NCBI GenBank assembly: GCA_044869895.1
Contig: JBIOXZ010000082.1
Coordinates: 1-10,124, forward strand
Direction: 5' to 3'
Length of the DNA stretch: 10,124 bases
Origin: AC-69 sp044869895
Lineage (GTDB): Bacteria; Actinomycetota; UBA4738; HRBIN12
Each line of letters begins with the position of its first letter. Positions within the stretch are counted from its first letter, which is position 1. Both the position numbers and the translations under genes were made by a program. Of this stretch, positions 1 to 6,726 are shown piece after piece. Under the pieces are notes generated by a model. It was not told the origin of the DNA, did no database searches, and saw nothing but the letters and a program-made list of their open reading frames with translations.

Positions 1-851
1 GCTGGTTCGACAACAACGGGGTCAAGGTCATCGCGATCGTGGTGGTCGCGATCGTGGTGTCCATCGTGACCCGATTCCTGGTCCGGCGATTCCGCCGCAA
101 GCTCGAGGGCAAGCCCAGCCTGACCCAGGAGTTGAACCTCCAGCGGGCCACCACCCTGGCCCACGCCCTGTCCACCGCGGTGGTGGTGATCATCTGGGCG
201 ATGGCCGTCCTCCTCGTCCTGGGAACCCTGGACGTCCCCCTCGCGCCGTTCCTTGCCAGCGCGGGGGTCGCCGGCGTCGCGCTCGGCTTCGGGGCCCAGA
301 GCCTCGTCAAGGACACTCTGTCGGGGTTCTTCATCCTGCTGGAGAACCAGTTCGGCGTGGGTGACGTGATCGAGGTCCTGACCACCGCCAGTCCGATCTC
401 GGGCAAGGTCGAGGACCTCACGCTCCGGATCACCACCCTTCGGGCCTTCGACGGCACGCTGCACGTCGTTCCGAACGGCAACATCCAGGTCGTATCCAAC
501 AAGTCGAAGGGGTGGGCCCGGGCCATCGTCGACGTCCGGGTTGCCTACGGGGAGGACGTGGACCGGGTCCGTGAGGTTCTCGAGGAGCTGTTCGAGGAGA
601 TCCGCAAGGACACGGTCCTGAAAGAATGGATCATGGAGGGCCCGAGCATCCTTGGCGTGGAGAGCCTGGCCGATTACGCGCTGGTGGTGCGGGTGGTCGC
701 GGACACGAGGCCCTCCAAGCGGTGGGACGCCGAGCGCCGTCTTCGCGAGCGCATCACGCGCCGCCTATCCGAGCGCGGGATCCGCGTGCCGTTCCCGCCG
801 GCCGTCTCATCGAGACCGGACGATGCATCCGCCACCGGCTCCCTCCCGTAA
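1..851 (+). CDS. MscS-family small-conductance mechanosensitive ion channel, 5'-truncated by the window edge
   Basis: The reading frame is open from base 3 to a TAA at 849-851, giving about 282 residues; the true start lies upstream, so the GTG at 39 is an internal codon. A first visible hydrophobic helix (about residues 7-27) is followed by a basic stretch with RRFRRK, a second helix (AVVVIIWAMAVLLVL), then the pore-lining helix with the MscS signature ASAGVAGVALGFGAQ and SLVKDTLSGFFILLENQF. After it comes the beta domain (VGDVIEV, the VPNG turn, SNKSKGWAR) and the cytoplasmic alpha/beta domain. Proteins of this family sit in the inner membrane and open under membrane tension during hypo-osmotic shock to release solutes. 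The family is clear; gating properties and substrate selectivity cannot be read from sequence. The next gene starts 57 bases downstream and has its own likely promoter. Confidence 0.93.
   Translation, partial: WFDNNGVKVIAIVVVAIVVSIVTRFLVRRFRRKLEGKPSLTQELNLQRATTLAHALSTAVVVIIWAMAVLLVLGTLDVPLAPFLASAGVAGVALGFGAQSLVKDTLSGFFILLENQFGVGDVIEVLTTASPISGKVEDLTLRITTLRAFDGTLHVVPNGNIQVVSNKSKGWARAIVDVRVAYGEDVDRVREVLEELFEEIRKDTVLKEWIMEGPSILGVESLADYALVVRVVADTRPSKRWDAERRLRERITRRLSERGIRVPFPPAVSSRPDDASATGSLP
31..60 (+). repeat. Short tandem direct repeat, two 15-bp units inside the channel gene
   Basis: The 14-base string TCGCGATCGTGGTG occurs at 31-44 and again at 46-59, so the two copies are offset by 15 bases and keep the reading frame. 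It encodes two Ala-Ile-Val-Val steps within the first visible membrane helix. It is most simply a small in-frame duplication or a by-product of repetitive hydrophobic codons; no regulatory role is implied. Confidence 0.6.
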
Positions 852-896
852 GGGCCGACGCGTGCCGGCTTCACCGCGGGCTGCGGCGGCAGCCGT

Positions 897-902
897 TACC
901 CT
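897..902 (+). promoter_or_regulatory. Probable -10 element (TACCCT) of a leaderless promoter for the moxR-type gene
   Basis: TACCCT fits the actinobacterial TANNNT -10 pattern and ends 6 bases before the GTG at 909, so transcription would begin at or next to the start codon. No Shine-Dalgarno-like sequence precedes the GTG, which agrees with a leaderless message. No convincing -35 element is visible. Inferred from position and pattern only. Confidence 0.5.
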
Positions 903-908
903 GGAATC

Positions 909-1793
909 GTGACGGGCAGGCTGTCGTTCGACTCGGTCCAGGAGCTGCAAACGGGGCTTCGCGGGGAGGGCTATCTCGCGGATCGCGGGCTGGCCACGGC
1001 GATCTACCTCGCCGTCTCGCTGGACAAGCCGCTCCTGCTCGAAGGCGAGGCCGGCGTGGGCAAGACCGAGGTGGCTAAGGCGCTCGCGTCGCTCCTGTCC
1101 CGCGAGCTCATCAGGCTCCAGTGCTACGAGGGCATCGACGCGTCCCAGGCGCTCTACGAGTGGAACTATTCGCGCCAGCTGATCGCCGTGCGGGCCATGC
1201 AGGACGGGACGGCGGAGACCCATGTGGAGGACCTGTTCGGGCCGGAATACCTGGTCGAGCGGCCGCTGCTCGCCGCGATCCGTTCGGGCTCCAAGGCGGT
1301 GCTGCTGGTGGACGAGCTCGATCGAGCCGACGACGAGTTCGAGGCGTTCTTGCTCGAGATCCTGTCCGAGTTCGCCGTAACCATCCCGGAGATCGGTCGG
1401 GTGGTGGCGGAGGAGCCCCCTGCCGTCGTCGTCACATCCAACCGGACCCGCGAGCTGCACGACGCCCTGAAACGACGGTGCCTGTACCACTGGATCGATC
1501 ACCCCTCGCTCGAACGCGAGGTCGAGATCGTTCGAACGCGTGCACCGGCCGTGTCCGAGACCATGGCCCGTGAGGTGGCCGGGGCCGTGGCTCGCCTTCG
1601 GTCCCTGGATGTGGCGAAGCGCCCGGGCGTCGCCGAGACGATCGACTGGGCCAACGCGTTGTCCTTCCTCGGCGTCGAGCGCCTTGACGAGGGCACCGCA
1701 AGGGAGACGCTGGGTGCGGTGCTGAAGGATCACGAGGATCAGGAGCTGGCCGAGTCGCGGCTCGCCGAGGTGGTCGGCGACGCCGACGCCTGA
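909..1793 (+). CDS. MoxR-family AAA+ ATPase
   Basis: A 294-residue protein, normal length for the MoxR group. Walker A is GEAGVGKT (residues 46-53), Walker B is VLLVDELDRAD (131-141, with D135 and E136), sensor 1 is the TSN at 176-178, and an LKRRC segment near residue 190 supplies candidate arginine-finger residues; a small helical lid domain follows. MoxR ATPases act in the cytoplasm as chaperone-like remodellers, often inserting metal cofactors or maturing enzyme complexes together with a vWA-domain partner. That partner is encoded directly downstream, with its coding frame apparently reaching the stop codon of this gene. The GTG at 909 is chosen because it places the typical N-terminal helix before Walker A and has a TACCCT box 6 bases upstream. 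CoxD of CO dehydrogenase clusters is a close relative, but no cox structural genes are visible, so the client protein is unknown. Confidence 0.93.
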   Translation: MTGRLSFDSVQELQTGLRGEGYLADRGLATAIYLAVSLDKPLLLEGEAGVGKTEVAKALASLLSRELIRLQCYEGIDASQALYEWNYSRQLIAVRAMQDGTAETHVEDLFGPEYLVERPLLAAIRSGSKAVLLVDELDRADDEFEAFLLEILSEFAVTIPEIGRVVAEEPPAVVVTSNRTRELHDALKRRCLYHWIDHPSLEREVEIVRTRAPAVSETMAREVAGAVARLRSLDVAKRPGVAETIDWANALSFLGVERLDEGTARETLGAVLKDHEDQELAESRLAEVVGDADA

Positions 1794-1902
1794 CCCCGAG
1801 GACCTGGAGGCTCTCGATAGGCTGATCGGATTCGGCCGAGATCTGCGGCGGCGCGGGCTGCCCGTCGGGACCGGCCGGATCGTCACGTTCTGCCGGGCCG
1901 CG

Positions 1903-2949
1903 GTGGCGCTCCTGCCACTGCGTCGTGAGGACCTGTATTGGGCGGCCAAAGCCTCGCTCGTGTCGAGGCCCGAAGATCTCGAAGCGTTCGACCGCGCCTT
2001 CGACGAGTACTTCGGGGTGGCGGATAGGTTCCCGGCGCTCGCTCGCCTCGTGGTGCCGAGGACGCCAGCAACCTCACCCGAGGCCGAACCGGTGGGTGAG
2101 CTGATGGCGACCGCGGGCCTGGTCGCTGGGAGATGGCGATCCGCCGGCGAGGCAGAGGAGCCAGAAGGGGAGGCAGCGCTTCGCATCGTGGCAAGCGCGG
2201 CGGAGGTGCTCCGGGAGAAGTCCTTCGCCGACCTCTCCGAGGAGGAGCGCCAGCGGGTCGCCCACCTCATCCGCCGGCTGGCGGTGTCGGCCCCGATACG
2301 CAGGAGCCGGCGCCTTCGCCCTTCTCCATCGGGGGATCGGTTCGACATGCGCCGGACGCTGCGAAAATCCCTTCGGACCGAGGGCGAGCCATTCCACAGG
2401 GCCTGGCGGAGCCGTGGGAGTCGGAGCCGGCCGCTCGTCCTGATGCTCGACGTGTCGGGATCCATGGGTCCCTACTCCCGGGCCCTGATGCAGTTCGCGT
2501 TCGCAGCAATGGCGGCGGGACGCAAGGTGGAAGTGTTCTGCTTCGGGACCAGGCTCACTCGCATCACCCGCTCGCTCCGCACGAAGGACCCGGACCGGGC
2601 CCTGCGTGCCCTGGGGCGGCTCGTGGCCGATTGGGAGGGCGGCACGAGGATCGGTCCATCGATCAAGCAGCTGCTCGATCGATGGAGCCAGCGCACCGCG
2701 CTCAGGGGATCGATCGCCGTGATCTGCTCCGACGGCCTGGAGCGGGGCGACCCGGAGCTGATGCGCCACCAGATGGCCAGGCTCCGTCGGTTGGTCCACC
2801 GCATCGTGTGGGTCAACCCGCTGAAGGGGAGCCCCCGGTACGAGCCGCTGGCACGAGGGATGGCCGCTGCGCTTCCCTCGATCGACGTGTTCCTCCCGGG
2901 ACACAACCTCGACAGCCTGGAAGAGCTGTCGCGGGTCCTCGCCGGCTGA
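1903..2949 (+). CDS. CoxE-like von Willebrand factor A domain protein, partner of the MoxR ATPase; N-terminus probably longer
   Basis: From the GTG at 1903 the product is 348 residues. The C-terminal vWA domain shows a complete metal-ion-dependent adhesion site: DVSGS at 183-187, T248 in GGTRIG and D277 in CSDG. The N-terminal part (LPLRREDLYWAAKASLVSRPED) matches the helical region of CoxE-type proteins. The same frame stays open upstream to the MoxR stop, and 1801-1902 encodes sequence typical of this family's N-terminus (LIGFGRDLRRRGLPVGTGR), so 1903 is almost certainly not the real start. However, no ATG, GTG or TTG exists in frame between the in-frame stop at 1723 and 1903. A CTG at 1822, with GGAGG at 1806-1810, is a possible start; a one-base sequencing error that hides a start is the alternative. 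Such proteins bind a divalent metal and work with MoxR ATPases in maturation of a client complex. Confidence 0.88.
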   Translation: MALLPLRREDLYWAAKASLVSRPEDLEAFDRAFDEYFGVADRFPALARLVVPRTPATSPEAEPVGELMATAGLVAGRWRSAGEAEEPEGEAALRIVASAAEVLREKSFADLSEEERQRVAHLIRRLAVSAPIRRSRRLRPSPSGDRFDMRRTLRKSLRTEGEPFHRAWRSRGSRSRPLVLMLDVSGSMGPYSRALMQFAFAAMAAGRKVEVFCFGTRLTRITRSLRTKDPDRALRALGRLVADWEGGTRIGPSIKQLLDRWSQRTALRGSIAVICSDGLERGDPELMRHQMARLRRLVHRIVWVNPLKGSPRYEPLARGMAAALPSIDVFLPGHNLDSLEELSRVLAG

Positions 2950-2957
2950 AGCTGGCC

Positions 2958-2963
2958 TAGGAT
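2958..2963 (+). promoter_or_regulatory. Probable -10 element (TAGGAT) of a leaderless promoter for tryptophan dioxygenase
   Basis: TAGGAT matches the TANNNT pattern and ends 7 bases before the GTG at 2971. It lies in the 21-base gap after the vWA gene. The same arrangement occurs before the MoxR-type and macro-domain genes, which strengthens the reading, but there is no clear -35 and the gene may also be read through from upstream. Confidence 0.45.
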
Positions 2964-2970
2964 TCGAAGC

Positions 2971-3792
2971 GTGGGGACGTCGGATCGGCTCGGGCGGGTC
3001 AGGCGGATGGGTCGGCTCACCGAGCCGACCGAGGAGGGGCTCCTCACCTATGGCGAGTATCTGAGGATCCCGGAGCTCCTGTCGCTCCAACAGCTTCGAT
3101 CCGATCCACCGGTTCACGACGAGCACCTGTTCATCGTGGTGCACCAGGCGTACGAGCTGTGGTTCAAGCAGTTGCTGTTCGAGCTGGGATCGATCCGGGA
3201 CCGGATGATGGGCGATGACCCAGAGCGCGCACGCCACCGGCTGACGAGGGTCCGCGCCATCGAGCGCGTCTTGATCGAGCACATCGAGGTGCTCCAAACG
3301 ATGACGCCGCAGGACTTCCTGGCATTCCGATCCCACCTGGCGCCGGCGTCGGGCTTCCAATCGGTGCAGTTCCGCGAGGTCGAGTTCGTGTCGGGGCTGA
3401 AGGACGCGCGCTACATCGAGGACGTCTCCTCTTCGCCGGAAGAACGGGCCCGACTGGCTCGGCGCCTCGAGGAGGCCACCCTGTGGGACGGCTTCCGTTC
3501 GCTGCTCGAGGCGAACGGACTTCCCATGCCCGCCGGCGAAGCGGAAGCCCGTCGAACCAGCCTGGTCCGAATGGCGACGGAACCGGCGTTCGCCGGGTTG
3601 TTCGCGGTCTCCGAGGGACTGCTCGATCACGATGAGTCCTTCGCCATCTGGCGGAGCCATCACGTGCTGATGGTCGAACGGGAGATCGGGGCCAAGCGGG
3701 GCACCGGGGGTTCCAGCGGCGTCCCGTACCTGAGGACGACGCTCGGGAAGCGGTTCTTCCCCGAGCTTTGGGAGCTTCGGAGCTACCTGTAA
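2971..3792 (+). CDS. kynA: Tryptophan 2,3-dioxygenase (heme dioxygenase, first step of the kynurenine pathway)
   Basis: The enzyme oxidises L-tryptophan with O2 to N-formylkynurenine and works as a cytoplasmic heme tetramer. The 273-residue product carries the family hallmarks in order: LTYGEYL (25-31), HDEHLFIVVHQAYELW (49-64) with the active-site His58, FRSHLAPASGFQS (119-131) with Arg120, which binds the substrate carboxylate, the proximal heme ligand in the WRSHH segment (His231), and the conserved GTGGSSG loop (244-250) with Thr245, then FFPEL. Residue 116, where the Xanthomonas enzyme has an active-site tyrosine, is Phe, as I recall for the human enzyme. Two starts are possible: the GTG at 2971, favoured by a TAGGAT box 7 bases upstream, or the ATG at 3007, which removes 12 basic residues that the family does not need. 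No formamidase or kynureninase is visible, so the rest of the pathway must lie elsewhere. Confidence 0.95.
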   Translation: MGTSDRLGRVRRMGRLTEPTEEGLLTYGEYLRIPELLSLQQLRSDPPVHDEHLFIVVHQAYELWFKQLLFELGSIRDRMMGDDPERARHRLTRVRAIERVLIEHIEVLQTMTPQDFLAFRSHLAPASGFQSVQFREVEFVSGLKDARYIEDVSSSPEERARLARRLEEATLWDGFRSLLEANGLPMPAGEAEARRTSLVRMATEPAFAGLFAVSEGLLDHDESFAIWRSHHVLMVEREIGAKRGTGGSSGVPYLRTTLGKRFFPELWELRSYL

Positions 3793-3827
3793 CGCGCTCG
3801 CCGGCGTCGGTGGTTCAGGCAGCGGGA

Positions 3828-3857
3828 TTGACCCGCCGGGGCCGCGAGGAGTAGACC
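3828..3857 (+). promoter_or_regulatory. Candidate sigma-70-type promoter (TTGACC - 18 bp - TAGACC) for the ACT-domain gene
   Basis: TTGACC at 3828-3833 matches five of six positions of the -35 consensus. TAGACC at 3852-3857 is a weaker -10, separated by 18 bases. Transcription would start near 3864, leaving a short leader that contains the strong ribosome site before 3887. It falls in the 94-base gap after tryptophan dioxygenase, so the ACT gene could be transcribed independently. Sequence match only. Confidence 0.4.
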
Positions 3858-3874
3858 GCTCCCAGAGGCGGAAA

Positions 3875-3880
3875 GGGAGG
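3875..3880 (+). promoter_or_regulatory. Strong Shine-Dalgarno sequence (GGGAGG) for the ACT-domain gene
   Basis: GGGAGG lies 6 bases before the ATG at 3887, within a longer purine run. It fixes the start of the small ACT-domain protein and contrasts with the apparently leaderless neighbours, suggesting this gene has a real 5' leader. Confidence 0.75.
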
Positions 3881-3886
3881 TGGTCC

Positions 3887-4270
3887 ATGGCCAAGGACCT
3901 CACGGTATCGCTGGAGGACCGTCCGGGAGCGCTCGCCGACCTCGGGGAGGCGCTGGGCAACGCCGGCGTCAACATCGAGGGCATCTGCGGGCTCGGCGTC
4001 GAGGGCCGCGGCATCATCCACGTCCTGGTGGAGGATGCAACGGCGGCCCGGAAGGCCCTCGAGGGGGCGGGGATCAAGGTCGAGGGCGAGGCCGATCCGA
4101 TGGTCGCCGAGATTTCGGGGCGCGCGGACACGCCCGGAGAGCTCGGGAGGATGGCACGGGCGATCGCGAACGCGGGGGTCAACATCCAAGCGATGTACAT
4201 GGCAACGCATGACCGCGGCGTGATCGTGACGACGGACAACGAGAAGGCTCTGAAGGCGCTCGGGATGTAG
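3887..4270 (+). CDS. Small stand-alone protein of two tandem ACT domains (putative amino-acid-binding regulator)
   Basis: The 127-residue product is two ACT-like repeats with no catalytic domain. The first (about residues 4-65) contains DRPGALADLGEAL and NAGVNIEG; the second (about 72-127) contains DTPGELGRMARAI and NAGVNIQA. Each has the beta-alpha-beta-beta-alpha-beta pattern, and the shared D-x-P-G-x-L and NAGVNI motifs point to an internal duplication. ACT domains bind small ligands, usually amino acids, at domain interfaces and control enzymes or transcription. The strong GGGAGG site 6 bases upstream sets the ATG start. It follows tryptophan dioxygenase by 94 bases and ends just before a bidirectional terminator. 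A ligand such as tryptophan would be a guess from position alone; the partner, if any, is unknown. Confidence 0.85.
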   Translation: MAKDLTVSLEDRPGALADLGEALGNAGVNIEGICGLGVEGRGIIHVLVEDATAARKALEGAGIKVEGEADPMVAEISGRADTPGELGRMARAIANAGVNIQAMYMATHDRGVIVTTDNEKALKALGM

Positions 4271-4293
4271 CGATTCCCTTCGGCCGGACGTAT

Positions 4294-4323
4294 CGGAGGC
4301 GGCTCCCACGGGAGCCGCCTCCG
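4294..4323. terminator. Bidirectional hairpin terminator between convergent genes
   Basis: The arm CGGAGGCGGCTCCC (4294-4307) is followed after 2 bases by its exact reverse complement (4310-4323), a 14-bp perfect inverted repeat that would fold as a 13-bp GC-rich stem with a 4-base loop. It lies 23 bases after the ACT gene stop and 2 bases beyond the glcF stop, so both strands' transcripts end here. No real U-tract follows on either side, as is common in GC-rich actinobacteria. Confidence 0.85.
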
Positions 4324-4325
4324 GT

Positions 4326-5648
4326 TCAGTCGGTGGTGGACCCGCGCGCGTCCGAGACCGCGTACGCGCGATCGAGGAGCTCGACGGGGTGGAGCACCTC
4401 GAGCCGCCGGCCCGCGTTCCGCAGGCCGGCGACGATCTGCATGGTGCATCCGGGGTTGGCCGACGCCACGATGGTCGCCTCGGTCGCCCCGATCGACGCC
4501 GCCTTCTGCTCCATGAGCCGGTCCGACATCTCCGGCTCGAGCACGTTGTACAGGCCGGCCGCGCCGCAGCACCGGTCGCCGTCCGGGATATCGACGACCT
4601 CGATGCCGGAGATCCGGCGAAGCACCCGACGGGGCTGCTCCTTGATCCGCTGAGCTCGGAGCGCGTGGCACGCGTCGTGGTAAGCCACGCGGATCGTCGT
4701 CTGGTCCCCCGGTCCATCGACCGGAGGCTCGACCCCTTGTTCGTCGAGGAACTCCATGAGGTCGCGAACCCGAGCCGAGAAGGCGACGGCCTCCTCTGAG
4801 CCCAGGAGGTCGCCGTAGTCCTTCAGGTGGGCGCCGCACCCGGCTGCGGCGACCACCACCCAGTCGGCGCCGTCGAAGGCCGCCAGGTTCCGCCGGGCGA
4901 GCTTCCGCGCCGTCCTCAGCCCACCGTTGTGCGCCTGGATCGCGCCGCAGCAGGCCTGGCGACGGGGGGCGACCACGCGCCAGCCGTTCCGCGCGAGCAC
5001 CCGGACCATGGCTCGATTCTCCGATCTGAACCACTGGTCCTGGACGCATCCCGAGAGGATCGCAACGGTCCCCTTCGCCGGTCCCTCCGGTTCCACCGAG
5101 GTCGGCACCCGGCGGCCGGGGTTGCCCCTGGGCACCAACGAGCGCACGCGCCTGCGGAGGAAGGGGCGCACGATGGGCGTCAGTCGCCTGACGAGCGAGA
5201 GCACCCATCGCCGCCGAAGGGCCACGTTCAGACCGAGCCACCGGACGAACCGGGCTCGGCGGGTACGCAGCGGCTCGATCTGCACCCTGGTCCGCTCCAT
5301 CATCCGGCCGAACGGAACGTGCGACGGGCAGACATCCTCGCAGGCGCGGCACTCCAGACACAGGTCCATGAACCGGGCGAAGGTCGCATCGACGTTCGCC
5401 CGGCCCTCGGCCACGGCCCGCATCGCGGCGATCCTGCCACGAGGCGATGCGGACTCCTCGCCGGTCAGCCGGTAGGTCGGGCAGTGGGGAAGACACAGGC
5501 CGCAGGCCACACAAGTGGCCAGGTCGTCGTCGGAGGGGGCCTCGCCCGGCAGCCAGTTCGCCGCCAGGCCCACCGGGCCGATGAACCGGGTCCCCTCCGG
5601 GAGGACGGCACCGAGGGGTGGCCCGCCCCGCTCCTCCGCGTCCGCCAC
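4326..5648 (-). CDS. glcF: Glycolate oxidase iron-sulfur subunit GlcF
   Basis: GlcF carries electrons from the flavin subunits of glycolate dehydrogenase toward the respiratory chain. The 440-residue protein has two 4Fe-4S ferredoxin motifs, C46-x2-C49-x2-C52-x3-C56 followed by P and C97-x2-C100-x2-C103-x3-C107 followed by P. Two cysteine-rich CCG domains follow: C201, C233-C234 and C271, then C327, C360-C361 and C401. This order and length match GlcF and related LutA/GlpC-like proteins; the adjacent GlcD and GlcE genes make GlcF the best name. The start is a GTG one base after the glcE stop, with GGAGGG about 7 bases upstream inside the end of glcE, indicating translational coupling. It is the last gene of the minus-strand run and stops 2 bases short of the shared hairpin terminator. 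All cluster-binding cysteines are present. Confidence 0.94.
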   Translation of the reverse strand: MADAEERGGPPLGAVLPEGTRFIGPVGLAANWLPGEAPSDDDLATCVACGLCLPHCPTYRLTGEESASPRGRIAAMRAVAEGRANVDATFARFMDLCLECRACEDVCPSHVPFGRMMERTRVQIEPLRTRRARFVRWLGLNVALRRRWVLSLVRRLTPIVRPFLRRRVRSLVPRGNPGRRVPTSVEPEGPAKGTVAILSGCVQDQWFRSENRAMVRVLARNGWRVVAPRRQACCGAIQAHNGGLRTARKLARRNLAAFDGADWVVVAAAGCGAHLKDYGDLLGSEEAVAFSARVRDLMEFLDEQGVEPPVDGPGDQTTIRVAYHDACHALRAQRIKEQPRRVLRRISGIEVVDIPDGDRCCGAAGLYNVLEPEMSDRLMEQKAASIGATEATIVASANPGCTMQIVAGLRNAGRRLEVLHPVELLDRAYAVSDARGSTTD

Positions 5649-5649
5649 G

Positions 5650-6726
5650 TCAGATCCCTCCCCAGAACCGGCCGGGCGCCAGGACCCCCGCCGGGTCCAG
5701 GGCGGCCTTCAGCCGTCGGTGAACGTCCAGCCCCGGGGGAACGTCGGTCCCCAGCCCGCCGGGTCCCTTGATCACCGGCGCGATCCCTCCGAGAGCATTG
5801 GCCCTGGCCCGTAGGGCGTCCAACTCGCCGTCGGAGGAGGAGAGCCCGACCCAGCCGATCCCCACGCCGAGCAGTGCGCCCCACGACCCGAGCTGGGGAT
5901 CGAGGAGATCCGGGAACGGCGGTGAGAACAGCTCCGCCAGGCGAGAAGAAGGGACGGCTACCTCGGCGACCACGGCGCTGGCTTCCCACGGACGTTCGGA
6001 AGGAAACGCCCCATCCTCGGTTACGACGATGACTCCCGCCGTCTGGTTCGCGACCTCGACCTGATGTTCCACCTCCTCCGGCCATCCCTCCAGGCGAAGT
6101 TCCACGACCTCGGGCATTGCCAGCGCGGCGGCCGCGCTCGGGACTGCCTCGAGCAGGCGCCGACCCATCTCCAGCCCTCCGGCCGCCTTGACCGATCGTC
6201 TGGCCTGTGGGCGTGGCCGGACCTTGAGTGCGACCTGCACGATCACCCCGAGGGTCCCGAGCGACCCCGTCATCAGCTTGTGCAGGTCGTACCCGGTCAC
6301 GCTCTTCACCGTGCGGGCGCCGCTCCTCACCAGCCGGCCGTCGCCGGTGACCACCTCCATCTCGATCACGGTGTCGCGGATGGGGCCCACTCGCAGGCGC
6401 CTCGGCGAAGTGGCCGCCGCCGCGATCACGCCGCCCACCGTGGCGGTCGCCGGCGCGTCGCACGGCCACTCCTGGCCTCCGTCCGAAAGGATGCGGTCGA
6501 GCTCACCAACCCGCATCCCGGCCTCGACAACCGCGATCATCTCCGCCGGCTCGTAGGCCACGAGCCCGTCGAGCTGGGTCGTCCACAGCTCGGCGTCCAC
6601 AGCGCAGGGCTCGCCCTTGTCCACATGGGTGCGTCCGCCCACCACGAGCAGCCGCTTGCGGTCGGCGGTCGCCTGGCGGAGCGCCTCGGCGACCCCCACT
6701 TTGTCCATGGGGTGGATCAGATCCAC
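5650..6726 (-). CDS. glcE: Glycolate oxidase FAD-binding subunit GlcE
   Basis: A 358-residue FAD-linked subunit, close to the usual length of GlcE. From a GTG at 6726, the PCMH-type FAD domain is seen: VVGGRTHVDKG (28-38), the ATVGGVIAAAATSPRR segment (95-110), RVGPIRD (112-118), then VTGYDLHKLMTGSLGTLGV (143-161), the phrase characteristic of GlcE. The C-terminal half is a shorter cap domain ending in LDPAGVLAPGRFWGG, typical of the family. GlcE pairs with GlcD in oxidising glycolate to glyoxylate. Starting at the GTG gives a 10-base overlap with the end of glcD and a GGAG-type ribosome site a few bases upstream; an ATG at 6708 is the alternative. The frame stays open further upstream to about 6969, but that part overlaps glcD and encodes arginine-rich shadow sequence, so it is excluded. 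Confidence 0.9.
   Translation of the reverse strand: MDLIHPMDKVGVAEALRQATADRKRLLVVGGRTHVDKGEPCAVDAELWTTQLDGLVAYEPAEMIAVVEAGMRVGELDRILSDGGQEWPCDAPATATVGGVIAAAATSPRRLRVGPIRDTVIEMEVVTGDGRLVRSGARTVKSVTGYDLHKLMTGSLGTLGVIVQVALKVRPRPQARRSVKAAGGLEMGRRLLEAVPSAAAALAMPEVVELRLEGWPEEVEHQVEVANQTAGVIVVTEDGAFPSERPWEASAVVAEVAVPSSRLAELFSPPFPDLLDPQLGSWGALLGVGIGWVGLSSSDGELDALRARANALGGIAPVIKGPGGLGTDVPPGLDVHRRLKAALDPAGVLAPGRFWGGI

Noticed and set aside
807..2465. A 552-codon open frame on the minus strand
   Set aside because: It is antisense to the MoxR and vWA genes, both of which have complete catalytic motifs. The product is Arg/Ser-rich without domain features.
2074..5514. A 1146-codon open frame on the minus strand
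   Set aside because: It runs antisense to the vWA, tryptophan dioxygenase and ACT genes, passes through the terminator hairpin and then overlaps glcF in another frame. Its product is low-complexity and rich in Arg, Pro and Gly, as expected from GC-rich shadow frames, with no recognisable domain.
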